NCBI GenBank assembly: GCA_002721365.1
Contig: PBKC01000030.1
Coordinates: 1 to 38,472 of the forward strand
Length of the DNA stretch: 38,472 nt
Source: Rhodospirillaceae bacterium
GTDB lineage: Bacteria; Pseudomonadota; Alphaproteobacteria; GCA-2721365
Reading direction: 5' to 3'
Both the position numbers and the translations under genes were made by a program. Numbering within the stretch: position 1 is the first letter of the stretch; each line of letters begins with the position of its first letter. Below, piece by piece: positions 15,164 to 23,259 of the stretch. Under the pieces are notes generated by a model. That model ran no database searches and was not told the origin of the DNA. It saw only the letters and a program-made list of their open reading frames with translations.

Positions 15164-16549
15164 ATGACCCCAACGATCGTCATCAACGTCGTCGGCTTGA
15201 GCTTCGGCATGGTCGGCGAGCATACGCCGAACCTCAAACGTCTCGCAGCGGGCGGCGCGATGCGGCCGCTGAATACGGTCACACCGGCGGTCACGACGAC
15301 GGCGCAGACGACCTTTCTCACCGGTGTCATGCCGCGGGACCACGGGATCGTCGCCAACGGCTGGTACTTCCGCGATCTTTCCGAAATCTGGTTCTGGCGC
15401 CAGTCCAACCGCCTGGTCACCGCAGAGAAGGTGTGGGAAACGGCACGCCGGCACGATCCCGCCTTCACCTGTGCCAACCTGTTCTGGTGGTACAACATGT
15501 ACTCGACGGCCGACTGGGGCGTGACCCCGCGGCCGATGTACCCTGCGGACGGCCGCAAGATTCCGGACATCTACGCCGCGCCCTCCGACCTCCGCGACGA
15601 ATTGAACGCCAAGCTGGGGCAGTTCCCGCTGTTCCGGTTCTGGGGGCCCGCTACCGACATCGTAGCGAGCCGCTGGATCGGCGATTGCGCGCTTCACGTC
15701 CGCCACACCCGCCAGCCGACGCTGACCCTCGTCTATCTACCCCATCTCGACTACGTCCTGCAGCGCGAAGGACCGGACAGCCCGAAGGTCGCGCACGATC
15801 TCGGCGAGGTCGATGCGATCATCGGGGAACTGATCGAGGACGCGGAAAAGGACGGCGCCAAGGTGATCGTCCTCTCCGAATACGGCATCACGCCCGTATC
15901 GCGACCGGTGCACATCAATCGTTCGCTGCGGCAGGCCGGACTGATCCAGATCCGGGAAGAGCTCGGCCGCGAGCTTCTGGACCCCGGCGCCTCCCAGGCG
16001 TTCGCGGTGGCCGACCATCAGATCGCGCATCTGTATGTCCAGAACCCCGCTCGGATCGGCGAGGTCAAGGCGCTGGTGGAGAGCCTCGACGGTGTCGAAA
16101 CGGTGCTGGACGAGGACGGCAAGCGAGCATACGGCCTTGACCATCCGCGTTCGGGAGAGCTGGTCGCAATCGCCGACGCCGACGCGTGGTTCACCTACTA
16201 TTACTGGCTCGACGACGATCGCTGCCCGGATTTCGCCCGCACGGTCGATATCCACCGCAAGCCCGGCTTCGACCCGGTGGAGCTTTTCCTCGACCCCGCT
16301 CTCAGCATGCCCAAAGCAGCCATTGGCTGGCGCTTGGCGAAGAAAGCGATGGGCTTCCGTACGTTGATGGATGTGATCCCTTTGGATGCGACGCTCGTAA
16401 AAGGGTCGCACGGGCGGCTGACGACCCGCGCAGAGGATGGGCCTGTGATCATCAGCAGTGATCCGGACGGCCTTCCCGGAGACGGTGCGGTCGAAGCGGT
16501 TGCAGTGCGCGACATCATGCTCGGACACGCCCTCGGAAACAGCAACTAA
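15164..16549 (+). CDS. eboF: EboF-like alkaline phosphatase / nucleotide pyrophosphatase superfamily protein
   Basis: 461 residues. The superfamily layout is visible: TPNLKRLAAGGAMRPL, then the nucleophile-type stretch VTTTAQTTFLTG, the PHLDYVLQREGP motif, and a late GSHGRLT histidine. Two canonical features differ. The first metal Asp region reads NVVGLSFG, and the SDHGM ligand pair reads SEYGI. The protein has no signal peptide, so it should be cytoplasmic. GGGAGGA lies 6 nt before the ATG. It is divergent from eboE, and its assignment to the ebo set rests on both similarity and position. The substrate is unknown. Confidence 0.83.
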   Translation: MTPTIVINVVGLSFGMVGEHTPNLKRLAAGGAMRPLNTVTPAVTTTAQTTFLTGVMPRDHGIVANGWYFRDLSEIWFWRQSNRLVTAEKVWETARRHDPAFTCANLFWWYNMYSTADWGVTPRPMYPADGRKIPDIYAAPSDLRDELNAKLGQFPLFRFWGPATDIVASRWIGDCALHVRHTRQPTLTLVYLPHLDYVLQREGPDSPKVAHDLGEVDAIIGELIEDAEKDGAKVIVLSEYGITPVSRPVHINRSLRQAGLIQIREELGRELLDPGASQAFAVADHQIAHLYVQNPARIGEVKALVESLDGVETVLDEDGKRAYGLDHPRSGELVAIADADAWFTYYYWLDDDRCPDFARTVDIHRKPGFDPVELFLDPALSMPKAAIGWRLAKKAMGFRTLMDVIPLDATLVKGSHGRLTTRAEDGPVIISSDPDGLPGDGAVEAVAVRDIMLGHALGNSN

Positions 16550-16590
16550 CGCAAGAATCCGCGGGTTTTAGGAATACCATATGGAGAATC

Positions 16591-16606
16591 GTCCGCGAAA
16601 GCGGGC
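16591..16606 (+). other. GNRA-tetraloop hairpin downstream of eboF
   Basis: GTCCGC-GAAA-GCGGGC gives a 6-bp stem (one G-T pair) with a GAAA loop about 40 nt after the eboF stop. There is no T tract. It may mark the 3' end of the eboF message. Confidence 0.35.
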
Positions 16607-16673
16607 ACCAACCGGATAGGGAGTGGGGCCAAGCTGGTTGAAAGTTGATGGCGGAGCGAAAAATCGTTCGTCT

Positions 16674-16701
16674 TTGTCTAGAGTGGGAGACATACTATAA
16701 T
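16674..16701 (+). promoter_or_regulatory. Sigma-70-type promoter for the Crp/Fnr gene
   Basis: TTGTCT (16674-16679, 4 of 6), a 16-bp spacer and a perfect TATAAT (16696-16701). Transcription would start near 16708, about 105 nt before the GTG start. The FNR-type box lies just inside the transcript. Confidence 0.6.
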
Positions 16702-16722
16702 AAACTATATGAAGGCCTACTC

Positions 16723-16736
16723 TTGACCATCATCAA
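16723..16736 (+). promoter_or_regulatory. FNR/FixK-type operator, TTGACCATCATCAA
   Basis: The site matches TTGAT-N4-ATCAA at 9 of 10 defined positions and is flanked by a further C/G pair (CTTGA-N6-TCAAG). It is centred about 20 nt downstream of the predicted start, a repressor position, and lies upstream of a gene for a Crp/Fnr protein whose recognition helix has the Glu/Ser/Arg set expected to read TTGAT. Negative autoregulation is the simplest inference. Confidence 0.65.
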
Positions 16737-16811
16737 GTTGAACAAAACTATTGAACGCCCGCTCCCTATTAGTGAAGCCTTCCGAACTCGGCACCGCATG
16801 CGGGGGGCACC

Positions 16812-17525
16812 GTGACGGTGGACGGTGGGGGATACTTCAAACAGTTGCCTTTGTTTGCGGGCATCGCGGAAGAGAGCATCAGCAGGCTGGAATCGCATGC
16901 TGAATTCCATACTTTCCCGCGAGGAGCAGTAATTCAAAGGCAGGGGTCAATACCCACTGCTTTGCCGGTTCTGCTCGAAGGATCGGTACAGCTACTCGGA
17001 TGTGTCAGGACACAACGTCCGGTTGTGGTTGACATCGTTCGAGCTGTGGAAATCTTGCACCTGGCACCCGTACTGTCGACAGCGCCCGTACCGACGACGA
17101 TCCAGGTCGTCGATCCTGCGACGACCGTGATGATTCCGCGGGCAGCCGTCCACAAATGCCTGAGTTCCGATGCCCATCTGGCATACCGACTGCTGACTAT
17201 TCTGGGCAGCCAGTATGAAGGCTTGGTCTCGCAGGTGAAGAATCTCAAGGCGAGAACCGCCAGCCAGCGTCTGGCTGCTTACTTGGTCGAACTCGCGGAA
17301 GACCGCGGGGCACGTGTCGTACGTCTTCCCTTCGACAAGCGGCTTCTGGCATCGCGGCTCGGCATGACGCCTGAAAGCTTTTCGCGCGCATTGTCCACGC
17401 TCAGAACCTACGAGGTGGAGACGCGGTCGAGCGAGGTCCACATCGGCGACTTCGAAAAGCTGCGCCAGTATGCGCTGCCAGACGGTGAGGACTGGGAAGA
17501 AGATACCCCGGAAGAGTACAGCTGA
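16812..17525 (+). CDS. Crp/Fnr-family transcription regulator without an FNR-type Fe-S cluster
   Basis: 237 residues from GTG. The N-terminal cyclic-nucleotide-binding-type beta roll covers about residues 8-120 (YFKQLPLFAGI, FPRGAVIQRQG). It is followed by a long dimerisation helix (residues 130-160) and a winged helix-turn-helix, LASRLGMTPESFSRALSTL. Glu188, Ser191 and Arg192 match the FNR residues that contact TTGAT half-sites. The N-terminal cysteine cluster of true FNR is absent, so oxygen sensing by an Fe-S cluster is unlikely. A heme/NO-responding or ligand-independent subclass is possible. The C-terminal tail is acidic. It has its own promoter and an FNR-type box in its leader. Confidence 0.88.
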   Translation: MTVDGGGYFKQLPLFAGIAEESISRLESHAEFHTFPRGAVIQRQGSIPTALPVLLEGSVQLLGCVRTQRPVVVDIVRAVEILHLAPVLSTAPVPTTIQVVDPATTVMIPRAAVHKCLSSDAHLAYRLLTILGSQYEGLVSQVKNLKARTASQRLAAYLVELAEDRGARVVRLPFDKRLLASRLGMTPESFSRALSTLRTYEVETRSSEVHIGDFEKLRQYALPDGEDWEEDTPEEYS

Positions 17526-17554
17526 ACGCGCCTCTTCCGGAGACACTCCTTTTT
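17508..17554 (+). terminator. Probable terminator of the Crp/Fnr gene
   Basis: CCGGAAGAG (17508-17516) pairs perfectly with CTCTTCCGG (17532-17540) around a 15-nt loop that contains the stop codon. TTTTT follows at 17550-17554, after a small GGAG-ACA-CTCC stem. The gap between the main stem and the T tract makes this moderate. Confidence 0.45.
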
Positions 17555-17575
17555 CGCCACTTTGTCGCCGACCAT

Positions 17576-17601
17576 CATCACGAATTGTGATTCGTGTCAC
17601 T
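17576..17601 (+). promoter_or_regulatory. Nested palindromes, possible regulator site
   Basis: Three overlapping dyads share this stretch: ATCAC-N5-GTGAT, CACGAAT-TGTG-ATTCGTG (perfect 7-bp arms, 17579-17596), and TGTGA-N6-TCACT (17586-17601), which is 9 of 10 to the enterobacterial CRP half-sites. It lies in a 235-nt gap between the Crp/Fnr gene and the small gene at 17761. It could be an operator for that gene; which dyad matters is unknown. Confidence 0.4.
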
Positions 17602-17760
17602 GCGCGGCCGTAGCGCATGGGTCCAAGGTTGGCTTCACTGGAATTCGGGCGTCGGACGAGAGCATGGCGCAACCGAAGAGGCGCCGAGCGAGATGTTTCC
17701 GCCCCGGTTATTCCACCTGTTTCGATGCATGCGCTCAACGACTGAAAGGGGAACGGAAAG

Positions 17761-18003
17761 ATGGGTTCCCATTGGGACGACGGACGTGCAACGCAGCTCA
17801 GCAACCTAGTCGTGGTCGTCAAGGCCGACGGCATCTACGACACCGGCGGACGGCTGGTCGGGACCCAAGTCGACACTGTGGTCGCCGATTACGAGCGCCG
17901 CTTCGGTATCCGGCCGATCCTCTGGCAGAGCCAGCCGCCGCTTCGGGCCCGGCTCGACGCCGCCACCCAGGCCCTCCTGAACGAAACCATCCCTGACCTC
18001 TAA
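17761..18003 (+). CDS. Small conserved-looking hypothetical protein
   Basis: 80 residues; I do not recognise the family. An A/G-rich ribosome site (GGGGAACGGAAAG) sits directly before the ATG. The central part is a likely alpha/beta fold (NLVVVVKADGIYDTGGRLVGTQVDTVVADYERR, given here in outline only), and the C-terminus is helical (LDAATQALLNE). There is no signal peptide, metal motif or membrane segment. Codon use is like its neighbours. It lies between the Crp/Fnr gene and gpmA, separated from gpmA by 123 nt, and may be controlled through the palindromes at 17576-17601. Confidence 0.65.
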   Translation: MGSHWDDGRATQLSNLVVVVKADGIYDTGGRLVGTQVDTVVADYERRFGIRPILWQSQPPLRARLDAATQALLNETIPDL

Positions 18004-18126
18004 ATCGAGATCGACCGAGCAGACACAGGCAAACCTGAGGCGCCGACCTGCCGCCCCCCTTCCCCTCGTTCCGCTTTCCGTTTATGTCCTTGCCAACGGA
18101 ACGCGAGAATGGAGGCATGAGCGCTG

Positions 18127-18819
18127 ATGGTTCGTCTGATTCTTCTCCGCCACGGGCAGAGCGTTTGGAACCGTGACGACCGGTTCACCGGGTGGACCGA
18201 CGTCGACCTCAGCGACCAGGGAATCGAGGAAGCGCACCGCTCCGCGCGCCAGTTGAAGGCCGCAGGGCTTACCCCCGACGTCTGCTTCACCTCCTACCTC
18301 AAGCGTGCGATCCGGACGCTGTGGATCGTCCTCGACGACATGGATCTGATGTGGCTGCCGGTGCACCGCCACTGGCGCCTGAACGAGCGCCATTACGGTG
18401 CTCTCCAAGGCCTCAACAAGGCCGAGACCCGCCAGAAGGCCGGCGACGAACAGGTCCATATCTGGCGCCGCAGCTACGATGTGCCGCCGCCGCCCTTGGA
18501 GAAGGACGACCCGCGCTCACCCGTCGGCGACCCACGCTATGCCAGCCTGAAACCGGAAGAGCTGCCGCTGACCGAGAGCCTGAAGGACACCGTGCAGCGC
18601 GTCCTGCCCTATTGGGACGAAGCCATCGCACCCGAGCTCAAGACGGGCCGGACGGTGCTGATCGCCGCGCACGGCAACAGCCTGCGCGGGCTCGTGAAGT
18701 ATCTCGACGAGGTCGCCGACCAGGACATTCCCAAGGTCGAGATCCCGACCGGGTCGCCGCTGGTCTACGAACTCGACGACCAGCTCAAGCCGCTGTCGAA
18801 GAAGTATCTGGAAGGATAG
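18127..18819 (+). CDS. gpmA: 2,3-bisphosphoglycerate-dependent phosphoglycerate mutase
   Basis: 230 residues. The phosphohistidine motif [10 protein letters not shown] has His9. [14 protein letters not shown], the [13 protein letters not shown] segment and the second histidine in [12 protein letters not shown] are all intact. It interconverts 3- and 2-phosphoglycerate in the cytoplasm and fits the carbon-flow genes that face it. GGAGG lies 11 nt before the ATG. The length and the C-terminal YELDDQLKP tail are typical of the dPGM class. It is convergent with pfkB, with a palindromic element between them. Confidence 0.95.
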   Translation: MVRLILLRHGQSVWNRDDRFTGWTDVDLSDQGIEEAHRSARQLKAAGLTPDVCFTSYLKRAIRTLWIVLDDMDLMWLPVHRHWRLNERHYGALQGLNKAETRQKAGDEQVHIWRRSYDVPPPPLEKDDPRSPVGDPRYASLKPEELPLTESLKDTVQRVLPYWDEAIAPELKTGRTVLIAAHGNSLRGLVKYLDEVADQDIPKVEIPTGSPLVYELDDQLKPLSKKYLEG

Positions 18820-18825
18820 CGGGCG

Positions 18826-18852
18826 AGATCCTCGCGTCGAGCGCGAGGATCT
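18826..18852. repeat. 27-nt palindromic element, copy 1 (gpmA/pfkB convergent junction)
   Basis: AGATCCTCGCG, loop TCGAG, CGCGAGGATCT: a perfect 11-bp stem. It starts 7 nt after the gpmA stop. No T tract is present on either strand. The same 11-5-11 design with related arms recurs at 33742 and 37022. It may act as a bidirectional transcript end or be a REP-like repeat. Confidence 0.75.
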
Positions 18853-18869
18853 GTCTCAGGCGCCGCGCT

Positions 18870-19808
18870 TCACGCGCGAGATTCCAGTTCCGAATACAGA
18901 CGGTCCACGTCTTCACGACGGCAAAGCTCGGTGCCGGTGGTGAGCAGCGCCGCCGAGCCGGCGGCGACACCGTAGAGGAAAGCCTGCTCGACCGACCAAC
19001 CGGCGACGAGCTGCCGGCACATGCCGCCCAGAAAGCTGTCCCCGGCGCCGACGGCGCTCCGCACCTCGACCGAGGGCGGGGCGACCCGGGTCACGCCACG
19101 ATTGGTCGCCAGCAGCGCGCCGTCCGCCCCAAGCGTCAGCGCGACGATCTTCGCCGAACCGCTTCTGACCAGCGCCATCGCGGCTTCGTCCTGGTCCACC
19201 TCGCTGTCGAGGCTGGTACCGGCGAACTCAGCCAACTCGCGCAGGTTGGGTTTGACCAGATAGACGCCCTCGTCCAGGGCCGCCTTCAGCGCCGGGCCGG
19301 ACGCATCGAGAGCACAGGGAATACCCCGGCCTCGCGCTGCCGACGCGACCTGGGCATAGAAGTCTTCCGGAACGCCGGGGGGCAGGCTGCCGCTCGCCAC
19401 CACCATCGCCGGCGGCGGAACGTCGGGATCGGCCACGGCATTCAGGCAGGCCTGCCACTCCGCAGGCATGAGCTCCGGCCCCGGCATGACGAAGCGGAAT
19501 TCCTCCCCGCTCGACGTCTCCGCCACCGTGAAGCTGATCCGCGTATCCTCTCGAATGGGAATGGGCCGGACAGCGAGCCCGGCATGCTCCATGTAGCCTT
19601 CCAGAGCCCCGCCGACCGGACCGCCGCAGGTGAAGACGGCGATTACGTCTCCGCCCAACTCGGCGATCACACGGGCCGCATTGATGCCGCCGCCACCGGG
19701 GTCACGTCGCGGCGTGTCGCACCGGATCTTCCGGATTGGCTCGACCCGTTCCGTCGCCGTCGCGATATCGACGGTGGGATTGACGGTCAGGGTGAGGATC
19801 GAGGACAT
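18870..19808 (-). CDS. pfkB: 6-phosphofructokinase II, PfkB family
   Basis: 312 residues, close in layout to Escherichia coli PfkB: an N-terminal ILTLTVNPTVDIAT, the substrate motif GGGGINAARVIAELGG, FVMPGPEL, SGSLPPGVP, DASGPALKAAL, and the C-terminal ATP/catalytic motif VGAGDSFLGGM. The GTELCRREDVDRLY end also fits Pfk-2 rather than ribokinase or tagatose-6-phosphate kinase, though 1-phosphofructokinase cannot be wholly excluded. It phosphorylates fructose-6-phosphate. The ATG at 19808 is preceded by GGAGG. It is last in the minus-strand operon, 10 nt after the dehydrogenase stop. Confidence 0.88.
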   Translation of the reverse strand: MSSILTLTVNPTVDIATATERVEPIRKIRCDTPRRDPGGGGINAARVIAELGGDVIAVFTCGGPVGGALEGYMEHAGLAVRPIPIREDTRISFTVAETSSGEEFRFVMPGPELMPAEWQACLNAVADPDVPPPAMVVASGSLPPGVPEDFYAQVASAARGRGIPCALDASGPALKAALDEGVYLVKPNLRELAEFAGTSLDSEVDQDEAAMALVRSGSAKIVALTLGADGALLATNRGVTRVAPPSVEVRSAVGAGDSFLGGMCRQLVAGWSVEQAFLYGVAAGSAALLTTGTELCRREDVDRLYSELESRA

Positions 19809-19818
19809 GCCGCCTCCG

Positions 19819-20823
19819 TCATCCGCTGACCACGTTCTGCGACGCACCGGCGCCGAACGCCCGGATATTCTCCGCCGTCGTCTTCAGGATGCGTTCGACC
19901 GCCTCGCGCGTGTTGAAGGCGCTGTGCGGCGTGATCACCACGTTGCGCATGCGGAGCAGGATGTGGTCTGCGAGCAATGTTTCGAGATCATGCTGTTCGG
20001 CGAAGAAGGAGCGCAGGAGTTCCGCCTCCTCTCGGATCGCCGGCTCCTCGGGCAGCACGTCGAGACCGGCGGCGGCGATCTTGCCGTCCGCCAGAGCACG
20101 GAGTAGCGCCCGTACCTCGACCACGGCGCCGCGCGCGGTGTTGATCAGCACCGCGCCGTCCTTCATCACCGCGAACGCCTTGTCGTCGATCATGTGGTGC
20201 GTCGCCGGATTGGCGGGCACATGCAGGGTGACGATGTCCGAGCGCGCCAACAGTTCCGGCAACGCGACGTAGTCGAAGTCCATTTCCGTCGCCGCCGACT
20301 CATCGGGCATCACGTCATAGGCGAGCACCCGCATCCCGAAGCCGCGGGCGATGCCGATGACGTTGCGGCCGATATTGCCGGTGCCGACGACGCCGATCGT
20401 CCTGTCGCGAAGATCGAATCCCTGCAGCCCCGTCTGCGAAAAGTCGCCGCGCCGGGTGCGGTCGACGGCTTCGATCATCCTGTGGCTGATGGTCAACAAC
20501 AGGGCGAAGACGTGCTCGGCGACGGTATTGTCGCCATAGGTCGGGACGTTGCTGACGGTGATGCCGCGCCCCTTGCAGAGACCGAGATCGATATGGTCGA
20601 AACCGGTCGAGCGCGTGGCGATGAAGCGGAGCGCGCCGAGCCGGGAAAGCACCGCTCCGCTCAGATCCGAGTAAATGAAAGTCGAGACCACCTCGGCGTC
20701 GGCATAGGCCTCGGCATTATCGAGCCCCAGCGGCTCGGCCACGAACACGACCTCATGCGGGGCGTCGAGGTCGCGGAAAGCTTCCCGCTCCCACGCCTCG
20801 ACCTCGAAGATCACGATCTTCAT
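19819..20823 (-). CDS. D-lactate dehydrogenase-like D-2-hydroxyacid dehydrogenase
   Basis: 334 residues. The NAD-binding Rossmann motif is GVVGTGNIGRNVIGIARGFG, followed by an acidic Asp (YDVMPDE) that favours NAD. The catalytic Arg is in NTARGAVV, Glu in LDVLPEEP, and His in ITPHSAFNT. The TRSTGFDHIDL and VSNVPTYGDNTVAEHVFALLL segments are those of D-lactate dehydrogenases. Reduction of pyruvate to D-lactate is likely but other 2-oxoacids are possible. It sits 10 nt downstream of ppsA and 10 nt upstream of pfkB, so it is surely in the same operon. Confidence 0.87.
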   Translation of the reverse strand: MKIVIFEVEAWEREAFRDLDAPHEVVFVAEPLGLDNAEAYADAEVVSTFIYSDLSGAVLSRLGALRFIATRSTGFDHIDLGLCKGRGITVSNVPTYGDNTVAEHVFALLLTISHRMIEAVDRTRRGDFSQTGLQGFDLRDRTIGVVGTGNIGRNVIGIARGFGMRVLAYDVMPDESAATEMDFDYVALPELLARSDIVTLHVPANPATHHMIDDKAFAVMKDGAVLINTARGAVVEVRALLRALADGKIAAAGLDVLPEEPAIREEAELLRSFFAEQHDLETLLADHILLRMRNVVITPHSAFNTREAVERILKTTAENIRAFGAGASQNVVSG

Positions 20824-20833
20824 CGCCAGCCTG

Positions 20834-23218
20834 CTAGCGGCGTGCTTCCGCCTGGGCGACGTGACGCTTCACGCCGAGGAAGCTATCTGGCGAGACCGAC
20901 ATCGAATCGATCCCGGCGTCGACCAGGAACTCGGCGAATTCGGGCTTGTCGCTCGGCGCCTGGCCGCACAGACCGACCTTGCGCTGGGCACCGTGGGCCC
21001 GCTCGATCACCTGGCGGATCATCGTGGTCACCGCCTCGTTGGATTCATCGAACAGATCGGCCAGTTCGTCCGAATCGCGGTCGACCCCGAGGACGAGCTG
21101 GGTCAGGTCGTTCGATCCGATCGAGAAGCCGTCGAAGCGCTCGGCGAACTTCTCCGCCAGGATCACGTTGGCCGGGATCTCGCACATGACGTAGATCTCG
21201 AGACCGTTCTGGCCCCGTACCAACCCGTTCTCCGCCATCACCTCCAGCACCCGGTCGGCCTCGGCGACCGTGCGGCAGAACGGGATCATGACGACGAGGT
21301 TGGTCAGCCCGATCTCGTCGCGGACCTTGCGGATCGCCTGACATTCGAGGGCGAACCCCTCCCGATAGTGGGGGCTGTAGTAGCGGCTGGCACCGCGCCA
21401 GCCCAGCATCGGGTTCTCCTCCTTGGGCTCGAAGCCGCGGCCGCCGATCAGGTCGGCGTACTCGTTGGTCTTGAAGTCGCTGGTGCGGAGAATCACCGGG
21501 TTCGGGTAGCGCGAGGCGGCGATACGGGCGATGCCATAAGCCAGCGTCTCGACGAAATAGGCGGTCTTGTCGTCGAAGCTGCGGGTCAGTTCGGCGATAG
21601 CGGCCTGGGCGTCCTTGTCGGTGACCCGGTCGGGATGGATCAGCGCCATCGGGTGGATCTTGACGATGTTGTTGACGATGAACTCCATCCGCGCCAAGCC
21701 GACGCCGTCGGCCGGAAGCCGCCACCACCGTAGCGCCGCCGCCGGGTTGGCGAGGTTCAGCATTACCTTGGTTTCGGTCTCGGGAACGTCGTCCAGCGAG
21801 ACGTCTTCGACAGCGAACTCGCCGATCCCGTCATAGACGAAACCTTCGTCGCCCTCGGCACAGGAAACCGTCACCTCCTGCCCGCCCTTCAGCACCTTCG
21901 TGGCATCGCCGGTGCCGACGATCGCCGGCAGGCCTAGCTCGCGGCTGACGATGGCGGCATGCGAAGTCCGGCCGCCGTGGTCGGTGACGATCGCCGCGGC
22001 GCGCTTCATGATCGGCACCCAGTCCGGGTCGGTCATTTCGGTGACGAGAATGCCGTTCTTGGGGAACTTGGCGATCTCGGCCGGGCTGTCGAGACGGCAG
22101 ACCTTCCCGGCGGTGATCGCATCGCCGATGCTGTGGCCGGTGACCAGCCGCTCGCCATGGCGGCGGAGACTGTAGGTCTTGAGCGAGCCGGCTTCCTTCC
22201 GCGACTGCACCGTCTCGGGGCGCGCCTGGACGACGGCGAGTTCACCGGTCTCGCCGTCCTTCGCCCATTCGATGTCCATCGGCTTGCCGTAGTGCTCCTC
22301 GATCGTCTTGGCCCATTCGGCGAGCTTCAGGATCTCCTCGTCGGCGAGGACCAAGCTCTCCTGCTCCTTCTTGGTGGTATCGACGGTCTTCACCGGTGAA
22401 TCGCCGCCGCTCGCATAGATCATCTTGGTCGCCTTGGCGCCCCGGACCCTTTCGATGATCGGCTTCGGCGCTTTACCGAGAAGCGGCTTGAAGACCATGT
22501 ACTCGTCCGGGTCGACAGCCCCCTGGACGACGGTCTCGCCCAGCCCCCAGGCGGCATTGATCAGCACCGCGTCACGGAATCCGGTCTCGGTGTCGATCGA
22601 GAACATCACCCCCGAGCAGCCCTTGTCGGAGCGGACCATTCGCTGGACGCCGATCGACAGCGCCACCTTCATATGGTCGAAGCCGCGGTTCTCGCGGTAG
22701 GTGATGGCGCGGTCGGTAAACAGCGAGGCGTAGCAGCGCCGGCAAGCCTCCATGAGCGCCTTCTCGCCGGTGATGTTGAGGAAGGTCTCCTGCTGGCCGG
22801 CAAAACTGGCATCGGGCAGGTCTTCGGCCGTGGCGCTGCTGCGAACCGCGACATCGACCCGATCGCGGCCGGCTTCGGCGCTGAGGTCGTCGTAGGCGCT
22901 ACTGATCGCGGTCGCGATGTCGGCGGGGAATTCCCCTTCGCCGACCATCTTGCGGATCGCCGCCCCCGCCTTCTCCAGCGACATGTCGCCCTTCCGATGC
23001 TTCTCCAGCACCTCGAAGATGCGGTCGCGCAGGCTATTCGCCTCGATGAACCGCCAATAGGCGTCCGCGGTGGTCGCGAAACCCGAAGGCACGTTGATCC
23101 CGGCCACCCGCAGGGTCCTGATCATCTCGCCGAGGGATGCATTCTTGCCGCCGACGATCGGCACGTCGCCGATGCCGAGTTCGCGGAACCAGATGACGGA
23201 CGCCTGTTTGTCGCTCAT
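20834..23218 (-). CDS. ppsA: Phosphoenolpyruvate synthase
   Basis: 794 residues, the normal length. The N-terminal ATP-grasp pyruvate-binding domain starts FRELGIGDVPIVGGKNASLGE. The swivelling domain carries the phosphohistidine His420 in GGRTSHAAIVSREL. The C-terminal PEP/pyruvate barrel has GSNDLTQLVLGVDRD and the GLCGQAPSD motif. It converts pyruvate and ATP to PEP, AMP and phosphate. It is 41 nt downstream of the GH65 gene in the same operon. Its neighbour PfkB acts in the opposite glycolytic direction, so control at the protein level would be needed if both are made. Confidence 0.95.
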   Translation of the reverse strand: MSDKQASVIWFRELGIGDVPIVGGKNASLGEMIRTLRVAGINVPSGFATTADAYWRFIEANSLRDRIFEVLEKHRKGDMSLEKAGAAIRKMVGEGEFPADIATAISSAYDDLSAEAGRDRVDVAVRSSATAEDLPDASFAGQQETFLNITGEKALMEACRRCYASLFTDRAITYRENRGFDHMKVALSIGVQRMVRSDKGCSGVMFSIDTETGFRDAVLINAAWGLGETVVQGAVDPDEYMVFKPLLGKAPKPIIERVRGAKATKMIYASGGDSPVKTVDTTKKEQESLVLADEEILKLAEWAKTIEEHYGKPMDIEWAKDGETGELAVVQARPETVQSRKEAGSLKTYSLRRHGERLVTGHSIGDAITAGKVCRLDSPAEIAKFPKNGILVTEMTDPDWVPIMKRAAAIVTDHGGRTSHAAIVSRELGLPAIVGTGDATKVLKGGQEVTVSCAEGDEGFVYDGIGEFAVEDVSLDDVPETETKVMLNLANPAAALRWWRLPADGVGLARMEFIVNNIVKIHPMALIHPDRVTDKDAQAAIAELTRSFDDKTAYFVETLAYGIARIAASRYPNPVILRTSDFKTNEYADLIGGRGFEPKEENPMLGWRGASRYYSPHYREGFALECQAIRKVRDEIGLTNLVVMIPFCRTVAEADRVLEVMAENGLVRGQNGLEIYVMCEIPANVILAEKFAERFDGFSIGSNDLTQLVLGVDRDSDELADLFDESNEAVTTMIRQVIERAHGAQRKVGLCGQAPSDKPEFAEFLVDAGIDSMSVSPDSFLGVKRHVAQAEARR

Positions 23219-23259
23219 GTGACGGGTCTCCTTTCACATCGCTTCGGCGAGTGGGCGGA

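Noticed and set aside
16723..16736. Class II activation of the Crp/Fnr gene from the FNR box
   Set aside because: No usable -10 lies about 32 nt downstream of the box centre, whereas a perfect TATAAT lies upstream of it, so repression is the better reading.
18192..19829. A 545-codon plus-strand frame across gpmA and opposite pfkB
   Set aside because: It overlaps gpmA in another frame, runs antisense to pfkB and is Arg/Pro rich without motifs.
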